From positions 48,109,116-48,173,115 of the forward strand of contig NC_088301.1 of NCBI RefSeq assembly GCF_032854445.1: a DNA stretch of 64,000 nucleotides. The letters are read 5' to 3'. The notes under the pieces were generated by a model. It ran no database searches, was not told where the DNA came from, and saw only the letters and a program-made list of their open reading frames with translations. A program made the translations under genes and the position numbers. Numbering within the stretch: the first letter of the stretch is position 1; the number at the start of each line of letters is the position of its first letter. Origin of the DNA: Liolophura sinensis (lineage: Eukaryota > Mollusca > Polyplacophora > Chitonida > Chitonidae). Positions 1 to 11,100 of this stretch are shown here, piece after piece.

Positions 1-74
1 AAATGCCCCGGCCTTGTAAGTAGCCTCTCTATTAAATCTATAAACCTCACTGTTTATCGTGGCTATTCCATAAG

Positions 75-719
75 ATGCTCATCACATTGACTGACATTCT
101 AAATGGGACACAGTACACGCTGCCACATGCCCTTAACAACCTCGACGGCCGCCTTAAAACCACCCTTCGCGAGATAACATTCTACCCGAACTGGGTGAAT
201 ATCCCCTCCGGAGCGGGCTTCTTGCTTGATGGCAAACGTGTTGAAGTGCCGACGGGCTACTACAATGTCTGTATGCTGGACAAGGGTATATTCCGCCCGC
301 ATGGGGTTTCTCTGGAAATGAATGAAACTACGGGCCGCCTAGTCCTTACCCTCCCTAGAAATGCCATCATAAAGCTCCAAGAGCTTGCCCCCACCTTAGG
401 GTTCTCCAACAGGAATATGCCTATAGGGGGGACTGTGGAAAGTGATAAGCCATCTAACTTGAAGCCTTCGTGTATTTAGATGAACTGAGCACCTCAGAAA
501 ACGTGAGAATAACCTCAGGTTTCAGTGGCGGTTCCACACTACTTCAGGCCATCGCCGTGACTGGTGAAGGGATTAACTGCGGGAGGACTGTTTCATATCC
601 CAACCCACAGACAAAGCCTTGCGCGCCGACTATATAACGCACTTGATCGTGGCGCTTTTAGATAAAGACGGCGAGTATATGAATGTAGGGTACCTCAGTG
701 CTACCCTAGAAATACAATG
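75..719 (+). pseudogene. ORF A of virus/transposon-like cassette, broken by frameshifts
   Basis: I do not recognise a named family. An open frame starts at the ATG at 75 and runs to a stop at 477-479. Coding-like sequence then continues in a second frame from about 455 to 636 and in a third from about 630 to the TGA at 718-720, so at least two frameshifts are needed. The product would be roughly 215 residues with no signal peptide or membrane segment. Its middle has the look of a small beta-rich structural protein (for example GYYNVCMLDKGIFRPHG). From memory, similar multicopy uncharacterised proteins exist in marine invertebrate genomes; I cannot verify this. The stop overlaps the start of the next frame (ATGA), a compact arrangement unlike the host genes here. 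GC content is visibly higher than in the rest of the window. Virus-derived or transposon-derived origin is inference. Confidence 0.5.
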
Positions 720-1486
720 AGTATGGTGGACGCAGCCGGTCCCAGGTCTGCGTGCCTGTCTTTAAACGATTTGGCAGATGTGTCGGAGTTCGAACTTCAA
801 GGTCAGGAAGGTAAAACTTACGCCTTCCAGTTTCAAAGTGGCAAGTACAACCGCAAAAAGATTACGATGGGGGGGGGGGGGGGTGCAAGCAAAACCTGCC
901 ACGTTTGCTTCCCTTGAAGATGTCTCATCCACTGCAGAGCAAGAGCGCTCGCTACCCCGATTGGTTGATAGATGTGAAGGTGACCCCGATGTTGGTCCAG
1001 ACCACCGGGGCCGATGTGAAAAAAGTTTTCAATTCCGGCAACTCTTTCGTGTCGTACGTACCAACTAGCGCCTGTCTTGTGGCTTTGGAAGGAGGAGGTT
1101 ACTTCACACTAACTGCGCCGCCGGATGTAGAGACCGTGCGTCTTAACGCGCAAACCGAGTTTAAGGCCACACTACGAATAAACCCTGGATCTATACTTAT
1201 CTTAAACATCATACTTGGCACGGCCTCTCAGCGCCGTTCCTCCATAATTACCGAGTTGAAACTAAAGTGGCCTGCAAAGCACGATGGAAAGGAGCTCAGA
1301 CTTATGATCAAATTACCAGCCCAGGGCAACCCAGTCATCCAGAGCTCTCTCGAGGATATACGAGTTTTTCCAGGGGGCATTTTCAATCTCAATGAAATCT
1401 ATTTTGAGTCCGGTATAAGACTTCGCCGCCTTCGTGTAAGTAATCCCGAGGACAATTTAGAGTTGACCGACGTTATTGATTCGTAG
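717..1486 (+). pseudogene. ORF B of virus/transposon-like cassette, frameshifted at a G-run
   Basis: This frame begins at an ATG at 717-719 overlapping the ORF A stop. It runs open to a 15-base G-run (869-883), where the frame is lost. Coding-like sequence then passes through another frame (about 884-945) into a long open frame that ends at the TAG at 1484-1486. The expected product is about 255 residues, soluble and without an obvious signal peptide. The last 180 residues form a coherent domain ending in motifs such as SSLEDIRVFPGGIFNLNEIY. The G-run may be a real mutation or a homopolymer sequencing error, so the degree of decay is uncertain. An in-frame ATG at 920-922 exists but the family probably starts upstream. 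I cannot assign a function; a capsid or other structural role is only a guess from its neighbours. Confidence 0.5.
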
Positions 1487-1524
1487 GACGGACAATATGG
1501 GACGACTGTACCCGACGATCATGG

Positions 1525-2310
1525 ATGGACCCCTTGCCGCCGGAGGGCGCTGCGCCGACGATCATGGATGACCACCTCTTGGCCCCGATTGCGCCGCCGG
1601 AGAGCGTGGCGCACGCCCATCGTCTGCAGTATATCAGCGAAATACAGAATTGGCTTGAATCTGAGCGAGATCTCCGTCGAGCCTTGTACAAAAAGTACCG
1701 GCGCGGTGTCTTAGCCACCGAGGCCCTTGATTCAGCCATGCTCACGGCCGGTTTGGGACTAGGGGTTGCAGGCGTGGGGCTACTCACAACAATAATTGCA
1801 ACCTCCGCTGTCTTGGCCATGGAAGCTGCGTGGCGGTGTTTAAATGTCGCCGGAAAATTCGTTAGCCGCCGACTTCACGCAAGAGCCAAGAAACATAACG
1901 ATATACGGCTGTTGGCCGAGGCCAAACTTAACAGCATCCGTGCATAGGTATCTACGGCATTATCTGATGGTGTTATTTCAGGCGTAGAGTTCAAGCAAAT
2001 CGATCAGGAGCTCAAGAACTACTCTGATCTGAAGCAGGAGATACGCGCGAAGTCTCGTAAGGCATTCAACGCCGTAGAGATCGATGAAAGCACGAAAAAC
2101 GGCTTATAGATCACGGCTGAAAACTAGCCCGGCAAGAACTGAAAAACGCCCTTTCCGAATGATGTTCGGGGGGGGGCGGGTGCCAAGGGGGAACTTGTTT
2201 TGGAATCCGAGCAAACCAATGCTATGTCTCGAGAACCCCGGGGTAAAAAAAATCTGCCCCGTGTGGGGCTCGAAGCCATGGTCCAAAAAAGCAAAAGGCC
2301 TGGTTTATAG
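1525..2310 (+). pseudogene. ORF C of virus/transposon-like cassette, membrane-associated protein, broken
   Basis: Starts at ATG 1525, 38 bases after ORF B (an alternative ATG lies at 1567). The first frame is open to 1947 and contains an N-terminal Pro-rich stretch, a charged helix and one strongly hydrophobic Gly/Ala-rich segment at about residues 72-98 (LTAGLGLGVAGVGLLTT), then a basic stretch. After a frameshift at about 1940 the frame continues as a charged helical region. It meets an in-frame TGA near 2117 (possibly decayed CGA), shifts again near 2160, and ends at the TAG at 2308-2310. The intact product would be about 260 residues: a likely single-span or membrane-inserted protein with a long alpha-helical tail. 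Family unknown to me. It ends 12 bases before the large hairpin at 2323-2396. Confidence 0.5.
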
Positions 2311-2322
2311 CTCAACCTGTTA

Positions 2323-2396
2323 CCAATTAATCACCACCCTAACGGCGGGCTCCGGATTTTTTGCGCTAGCGACCCGCCGTTAGGGGGGTTAATTGG
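2323..2396. repeat. Long GC-rich hairpin at the end of the cassette
   Basis: Perfect 13-bp arms (CCCTAACGGCGGG at 2337-2349 and its complement at 2373-2385) enclose a 23-base loop that includes a T6 run. The stem resumes outside with CCAATTAA (2323-2330) paired with TTAATTGG (2389-2396), with an unequal bulge of a few bases between. It lies directly downstream of the last stop of the cassette. It could be an RNA 3'-end or termination structure, a replication or packaging signal, or a transposon end; the sequence does not decide. Confidence 0.75.
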
Positions 2397-2514
2397 CGCT
2401 GACACATCCCACCACCAATGGGCCATCTACAACACCCCTTGGTAAGGTCTCTCTGCCTCCGAAACAGTCGAAAGTTGCAGAGATTCCTTAGAAGTGTGTA
2501 GAGCCCGACGTTAT

Positions 2515-2799
2515 ATGCAGGTAATGTATTCATATATTACACATATAGGAGACCAAATCCGGATTTGAGCTAGCAAACATCCCCTTATATACGCAGTATA
2601 TGAATACACCTTACATACAGCGCCATTCACACCTGTGTCAGGTGATTGAGCTATATCCCAGACCCACGAAACATGGGCTAAATTGGAAGGACTTTTCCGC
2701 ATAAACACAATATCTCCAATCCTCCCAAAAATACTGGATCTTATCAAACAAGACACGCTGAAAAAGACTGCCACATTAATTTTTCATGAAAACCCGTAG
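2515..2799 (+). pseudogene. Decayed coding fragment, 94 codons with two in-frame TGA codons
   Basis: A single frame from ATG 2515 to TAG 2797-2799 is interrupted only by two TGA codons, both immediately followed by GCT. The last 49 codons read as a plausible amphipathic helical protein end (for example TISPILPKILDLIKQD). I cannot name the family. TGA replacing CGA through CpG decay would explain both stops. An AATAAA lies at about 2941. It probably belongs to the same inserted block as the frames at 75-2310. Chance openness cannot be excluded. Confidence 0.3.
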
Positions 2800-3204
2800 T
2801 TTAAGCCCTATCCTGGGGAGAAAATAAGCTGAATCACCCTATTGTGCAACACATCCATTTTACATATAGGCCATATGACTTATCTGTTAAATGCCAACTT
2901 GGTCGCCTCGTATCAATGTGTGTATGTAGGCTAGACTTGTAAATAAACCTATATACACATGTCCCAGCCCCCATTTCGTGACTAAGATATAAACAGACGT
3001 GTACGCCTTGGCTAGGGGGGCGCCCAAGGGGGGGGGGGGGGTGGCGCCCTTCTGGCGGTCTAGTTTTGGACAGGCGAGATGCGTTGTGTTTTACTCCACC
3101 AGACCTGTTTTTTGGGGGGTTGAATACCTATAAACATGCCCCGGAAATACCGATAGGAGCTTCAATGGCCTCACCGAGTGGTATGCTGGCACCCCCTGCT
3201 GCTC

Positions 3205-3343
3205 ATGTACAGAGAAGCAGTCAACATTTTTCAATGATGCCGTAAGAAGCAAGGAACGTTCTAGACGTGTAAACTTAATCCGTATCGAAATCGTAAATTG
3301 CGCTAGTGAACCGGTAGGTAAGTTGAAAGTATGCACCTCTTAG
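3205..3343 (+). pseudogene. Possible coding remnant with one frameshift
   Basis: From ATG 3205 a short frame reads into a stop at about 3226. Shifting frame there gives a basic, protein-like stretch (VRSKERSRRVNLIRIEIVN) to the TAG at 3341-3343. It follows a TATAAA-like sequence (about 3128) and a 14-base G-run (3028-3041). No homology is recognised. It may be a further remnant of the cassette, or chance. Confidence 0.2.
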
Positions 3344-5104
3344 TGCTTTGGTTCCATTTATATATTGAAATATCCAATGCAGAGATTTTAATCAACACAA
3401 TGCAGAGACCGCCCCAATCGGGTTAAGTTGATTTAGACATAAGCATGTCTTCGTCCATATTTATTCACAATTTCGTACTTTTTTATACTTTGGTGGTTGG
3501 TGTTTGTGGATGTTGTTTTGAAAATTGTGTTTATTTACCGGGATCGCCCCTCATACGGTTGTCTGTTTCGATGTTAGACTTTATACCCATTATAAACTTA
3601 AAGAAACTTCGAATGAAGGCATTTGATGGGATATCCTCGAAACACTAATGTTTAAAGCGATTATATCTATATTTTTTAACGCCAGTCTCTGTCACTACTG
3701 CTCATTCAAACTATTGCCCCCACATGGTCACTGGTATTTCTTTGGTGTTTTTCTATTTAGTGTATACTCTAGAATATATCACTTTTACGACGTCTGTCTT
3801 GGATTAAGTGCTAATGGGTATCGGGTCGACCATAGAGGAAATTGCCGCACCTGACCAAGTAACTGATAAAACTGCCAACTCAAAACCGCAATCTAACAAC
3901 TATTACCCAAAGTTAAACCTTACAGGCTGACTTTTTCAGCCACCATGTTCATTTCGATTTTACTTTTGATGTAAGTTCATGCTTTAATTGGAAAATGAGG
4001 ACTTGTCCTGACGATACTCTAAGGCTAGGGGATTTATATTCATCGTGTTGAATTAGATCGCCACGTTGGATATATGGTTAGTTGTAATCAAAGCGCAATT
4101 TATATACATATTTCATTATCAACAACTTTTATACTAGCATGGTACTCGATTTGAATACTGATTTCACTCATTCGCCTAGAACATACTTTACGCCTTTCCA
4201 ACATTGACTGCTTATCTTTGCATGATTCAGTCTTGATTCACGTTATATACTTCCTTAATTCTTTGGCGGTTTGTGTTAAACGTCGCCATTATTGACTTGG
4301 AACGTCCTTATTACTTTACGGCTTGTATACAAATGTCTGTTTCCACGCATACATTCCATGGCTTTGAATGTTAGCTACAAAAAGCGGTTGAACAAACATG
4401 TGGGCAAAATATCTCCTTGCACCGTGCTCTCGTCTGTCATATGTATTATAACTGAACCACAGGAGTAGCAAATGATGTTCACTATTGTTTCTTTAATACC
4501 AAGATGTCCAATAATGAATAGCCATCGTGCAAAAAAAAAATGCAAATATCTTATCAATACAATTAATGACCAAACGGAACAAATTAATAAAGACAAAAAC
4601 CGATCAATAAGGTATTACAAAAGCATTACAATGAAATATGACAGTTTTGACCACAGGTGAACGAAGAGAGTTATTCAGTGTTGCCTATATGTATGTATAG
4701 AAACACAAAGTGGATGGAGAAGCTCATGCCAAAAGACCAGTTTGTTCATAATATGATATTACTGTCATATCGAACACACAACTCCTTCAATGGTAAGTTT
4801 CCGGTAAAATAAAATAATCATCAAAGATCGCATACCACTGAACCTTCAGTTCAGCATATGAAAAATGTAAGCTGAAAGACCCTCAACACGGCAGTTGGTT
4901 CGTTTGTCTCTCTTACTATAGCTTCAAAGCAAAGCTGCAGAATAATGATATAAACTACATAATATCAATATGAAACCCATTGCTCTCATACCTTATATAA
5001 GGGTATTCCTACATAGATCAATAACGCCAACGGTCGAACATGGACAACAAGACAGTAAGTTAAAGTGTGGCGAAAAGGGTTGCTCTGGTTATTATTCATT
5101 AGGT
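3344..5104. other. Intergenic, AT-rich, nothing recognised
   Basis: Only short open frames without codon structure or recognisable domains. It separates the decayed cassette from the 3' end of the ITIH gene on the minus strand. Any ITIH 3' UTR must lie here; I see no convincing downstream minus-strand AATAAA other than one overlapping the stop codon itself (5104-5109). Confidence 0.5.
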
Positions 5105-8100
5105 TTATTCTTCTGCTGCTCGCCGGCGATATACAAGGTAGCTACTGGTATCACTGGACAAAGCGCCATCGTTGATTTTCCAACAGGATATGACCCTGTC
5201 ATGCTCCAGATCTGGACGCTGCTGTAACCTCGCTTTCACCACATCGATTGCTGACGTCATCACATTCAGTAGACCAAGATTAGCATAAAACACAGTATGT
5301 TTCAGTGGCCGAAAATCTGCTGACACTACCATCTTGTGCCGGAATTCACCTAAATTTGAAGAAAAGATATATGACATTAGGTTAACTAAAAGAGCACTTT
5401 CGACTTATTTTTTATGAACAGCAAAACTGAGGTAATATTATGTTTTCCGGGTGATTTACTATGTTATATAACATTATAACATTTGACTGCATTTTTAAAC
5501 GGTACACCATCTGTTATATTCTTCAAGTAAAACACATGCAACATGATATGACATAAAAACTGCCTTCAGCAAAGTGCTGTGGTGTGAAGTGCGACATACA
5601 ATATAAGCCTGACACATTCGCTAACGACAGCACTCTATATACTCAGAAAGTCTCAGGTTTTACTTCTTCTATGGGGGCATTTCACCTCTTAGAATACATG
5701 TACCACAGCCCTGAATAAGTAATAAAAACATTAAAATAGTGAAATTTCATTTTCAGAATTTACCAACAGACCCTTTTGATATTCGATTGTTCCGGGGAAA
5801 AATGTGACCTTGATACTTTCCTGCTTTTGACTAATTTTCTTTTTCTGAGTACCTGATGAAAAATCAAATTAATCCACAAATAAAAAGGAAAATATTTTAA
5901 TAAAACGCCTAGCCACGTGAGATGGTGAAGTACTTACCAAGAAGTCCATTTGTCGAACTGGACAGGCCTTCAGCGTTGTTCAGATAGAAGCCTAGGAATT
6001 TCACCTTCGCAACATTTTTGATCAATCTCTGATGATTAATAATGACGAAGTCTGTGGCCTTACTGATGTGCAAGGTAAAGTTGTCCCTTCCCATGAATCC
6101 AATAGTTTTTCCATGCCATTTGATCATCATGTTCTCCTTCCATGTTAGCTTCAATTTATCTATCATCAGGTTACGTGGTGTGATCTTTAGCGTATAATCT
6201 CTGGTCTTCACAATGATAGTACCAAAAAACGTTTTCTCAGTCTGAAGGCGTGGAGAAAATACCTTGCCATCTACCTCGATACCTGAGAAATATCACACCG
6301 ATAAATGTATAAATACTGGAAGAGATATGTCAAGAGAGGACTTTTAATGAAGTCGTCGCACATACAATTGTATACCTGTAAACCTGTGTTCAATAACATA
6401 ATTTTTGAAACGATATTAAGTTTATTACCGCACAGGTTTAACCGTCACAAGTGGACTATACACAAAATGAATGTAATCAGTTTTTTAATCTATTCTTTAA
6501 GATCAAAGTGTTGAATTACAACAAGAAAACATCAAACGTACTAATGCCCTACGGCTATGCCAACTATTCCTCTATCTTTAATAGTCACTGTGCAGTGGTA
6601 GATGAACCCCAGTTGCCCATATTAATATGTTATATTGGAAAGCACATTATCTTCGTCTAATGATGCAGTAGTGCATTATTATGAGGACACCCTCCTTAAT
6701 ATTTATGTGTGGTGAAATTTTCATAATTTCTTGAACAATTGGCCATTATTCAGTGTGCTCCTTCATCGGTTACATCTGAACATTACACAACTATCATGCT
6801 GTCGTAGCTTCTGGTTTTACTCTCTATGCTGTAGGTCTTTTATACTGTATTCATGCCTTAACCACGACTGCTGGTCTCTCAGGTCTTTTCTATTTACGAT
6901 ATTTTAATACGATTGCATAATAAATGTTATGACAACATAGCATTTTCAGTAATTCTAGACCAGTGACATCTAATAAACTGCAACTAACATAAGTGCAATT
7001 TTTTTTCCCGAAGTCTGCTTAAACTATGGTGCTAGGTGGCGTGTAAATAGCCACCAATGGGGCATTTATATGAACAGTTAGAATAAATCCCTAACTGAGG
7101 TAAACTGATAAGTGGGCATATTTCAACGGTTATGTGGGACCATTTGCCAACTTCTAATATCACACTGTCGACGCTGGTCTGGTTTTACTCTCTATGCTGT
7201 AAGTCTTAAAATATTATTTACCTGAAACTGGGTCGGAAACAAGGTTGAAGACATCCCCATCTTGTCCCATAACATCAAAACATATCGGTAGTTCCAATCC
7301 CTTGAGAGCCATCACAAAATGTGGATCATTGTCCGCTAGAGAAAAGAAGGATTTTGAGCCGTTCAGTTAGAGTTATATCGTATTTGATACCTTGTCCAGA
7401 AATACGTTTGAAATATGGAGTGATTGCTGCAAGGGGCTGTATAAGCATGTACAATCATGTATGTTTATTACATCAACATGATACTTTAATGGACAGTTGC
7501 AACCAAAGCGCGACTGATATATCTATATCATATGGGACGAGTAATTATCGACTTAGATCGTCTCTTTACGTTTTTATGAGTGGTGTACGAGTGTGGGACT
7601 TCAGTGCAGAAGTTCTGTTGCAAGCAATGTCTCTTACCATAGCCCGTAGATGGTTTCCATGGTGAACTAGATGATGAACTCGACGATGAACTGGACGAAG
7701 ACCCGCCTGAAAGCAAGCACGTAGGTAAACAAATCGTATTAGCAATGTTATTTCTAGAAAGTTAAGGTCATATTATTGCAGAGGTGATTATATAAATTCT
7801 TCATAACTTTAAAGTAAACTAGTGGGTCGAATCCCTACACACCCACTATAAACTGTTGATTTTTGTCGTTTAGAAAAATGCTCTATAGTCCTTCATCTAA
7901 GTTTCTAGTATCGTACGTAAGGTTGAAGTCTATGAATCTCAAGATGTTAAAAATTAGACCAACTTACATGAAGCTCTATCACATTTACTCGTGGTCAAGA
8001 AATTGATAACACATTTGGAATGTGAAGAGTGATTCACCCACAGATTGCCATTCAGAGTAGACGTTTTATCGCATGTAATGCCTCTTACCTGCGGGTTTCC

Positions 8101-11100
8101 TTTGTCGATTAGGTGGAGGCAAAGCTGAAAACGAACAGAAACTTATGCAACTTGTATGACCAATACCACGTTTGCCAAATCAGAAGTCAGTGAAGAGCAA
8201 TGCAAAAGTGAATATATAAGCGTTGTCATAATCGTTGGTGACCAGATGTCCAGTCGATGGTGAGAATGTCAATAAATACATCAACTAGTACATTCTCAGA
8301 TTACTGACTGATTTTATTCATAGATATTTTTATTACAATTTTTTTTGTTTAAGCCATTCAAATTTATTTACTTATTTGTGTTTACTGTGTATGGGATCAG
8401 TGTGTGAGACATCATTTATGAGTTCAAACGGTATTGCAATAACCTAGTCATTCTATCCAAAAAAAAAGAAGAAAGAAAACAGTTTTTCTAACCTAATTCG
8501 ATTTCAAATACTTGCACTTAGCCCTATATTACACGACCTTCTTTGATTCATACAATATATATCCAAGTGAAAATATAGAATTTCTCCAGTATATTATCTT
8601 TACAGTGATAACCCCTTATAACTTATTCATACCACTTACTTGATTCTGGAGAATCGTTGTTCGACACTTCATCGTTCTGTGCTTTAGTAACAACAAGGGA
8701 TGTGAAGGGTGTTACGAATCCGTACTGTTAACATGAAACAGAAATATAGAAAAGTGCATAGCTTTTCAGTAATCATTCACACTTGTTTGGAAAGTAGTGA
8801 TGAGACTGACTTGAATTTTGACATAACTCGATATAACTCATTAACATCACTAAGTGTTCGGCCTAATTCTGCTTACACTACGGTGTTAGGGAAATTTAAG
8901 TTCATTATTTAAGCATTTACACAGCATTTAACGGCTAGAATAAAATGCAGGCTCAAACAAATTTGACAACAGGCCGTATTTCACAGGTTAGGTGTAACCA
9001 TTTGCCATACAACTATGACACAGTCTAGCTCTTAATTCAGTAGTCTTTTATACTCTACGATGTCCTGCCGATAAATACGCTCTCTGCCTGCAGTGGTGTC
9101 ACCCTCTTCTGAATTGGATTTAATTAGCTTAAGTGGTACACCCATGTCAAAGAGATACGCTGCCTCACTTGTCACTATTCTAATGGCGTTTTTCTGGAAT
9201 GAATGAGATGAGGTGCCGTGTCAAAGGACACTCATCAAAATAGAGTGAATGAAACATATTTTTACATATATACTTGCTCACCTTTAATGATAACTGCGTG
9301 ACTTTCTGTTCAATCGCAAGTCTACGCTGCGGGTCAGCAAAATCTTTTTCCTCCAAAAGCTGCTTTATGGTCAAGAAGGCCCACATCCGTTCTGTGAAAC
9401 GGGATAGCTCTGAGCCCGATGGCGTTTGACCAAGAGTCATGCTTGTTTCGACTGTGTCGTCCAAGACGATGTTTCCTTCTGCAACATTTGCAGCAAGGGA
9501 GAGATCAAAAGTAGGACTTGAAGATTCAGACAACTTTCCAGAAACGATTATTTCCGAGCCCTCGAACAGCGTGTTGAAATCTGTAACAGTGACAGTGTCA
9601 TTGTCGACGGAATCTCCAAGATAGTTGATCTTCACCTCGGATAAAATCGGTGTTGAAATTTCATCGTAAAATCCTTCCAATTGGAGATCGGCATCGGCGT
9701 CCTCATAGATTTTTCGGGCTACCCCATGACTTCTACCGGAAATCTGTTGCAGAAGCGAGTACGAGGCGCCTTGACCAAACGCCAGAGACATGATCCGGGC
9801 ACCGAAAGTGTTCTGACCTGTGATTTTGGTTATAAGTCGGTCATGCCTGACTATCCCAACGGAGGGATGTCCATCCGTCAAGAACATTATCATGGGAAGG
9901 CCGTCACTTTTGTCTTTCGTAAGCATATCCAGTCCCTTTTTCATGGCCTCCCCGATATTCGTGGCTAAAACATTTTAAAAAAGAAAAAACTGGTTTCAAA
10001 TAAAACCAATCTTCACCTACAAAACTAAATGTGACCGTTACAGTCTTTGTACAGATTCACGCTGTGTTGCAGTAAACTGAAGAATGCAAGGAGAGAAGAA
10101 ATTTTTAAGAGTTTACTGATAACGGCAACGAAAGAGGGTATTTATTTATTTGTTTGATTGGTGTTTTACGTTGCACTCAAGAATATTTCACTTATAGGAC
10201 GGTGACCAGCATTATGGTGGTAGGAAACCGGGCAGAACCCAGGGAAAACCCACCGTAAGAAAGTAAGTCCTGTCGAATGATATACTGGTAGGATACCGCC
10301 AATATTCGATTGCATAATTATAGACTATCCTCGATATATAGTATAAAATTTAACATTTCTGGCATTATGGACGATATAAACAGCTTTAGAATGGCGTCTT
10401 TCATTTAGATCCATTCAGAAAACGGCAGATTCTGATTCCACTTCGTGTTAACACAAATAAATTGAAGACTAGATCGCATTAAACTGGAATACGTTAATTG
10501 TGGTGTGAGTTGTATTGATATGTTACGCTATCTTAAACTTACATCCACTGGCCTTCATACGTTTTACAAAATTAGTTGCCGCTTGAAGCGTTCCCTTTGT
10601 GACAGGCATCATTTGTTTTTTCCATGGTTTCACACGATGATTGAAGTCGATTATGTTGAATTTGTCTTCCTGATGGAGATCCTTAAGGATAGCCAGCATG
10701 GCCTTTCTCATCTGCATCATTTTTCTTCCAGTCATGGAGGAACTGCTGTCCAGCACGAACACGATTCGCTTCGGAATTGGAGTCAGGCCTTTTGGTGCGA
10801 TGAAGTGAACAAAATATCCGTCAACAGCCTGCAAGTAAAAATATATTATTTCTACCATTTTTAAACATAGGGCTATGGCTATGCTGGATAAGTGATTATG
10901 AAAAACTACCTTTATGTTTTTATATATAATAATTACTGAATGTTTAGTATCTCCACCAACAAATAAAAATACTGCAGAGAAAATTGAAAACTTTCAAAAT
11001 TGATTAAAGTTTGGGACCACTGAAAGCCAAATTATAAAATACACATTGCTATAAATTGTCGAAAATCAAATACTGAGCCCAGTACAACCAGCATATGTGG

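Noticed and set aside
905-919. Start of the second cassette frame at a TTG at 905
   Set aside because: The coding-like sequence clearly extends upstream to 717 across the G-run; the TTG is only the edge of an open frame.
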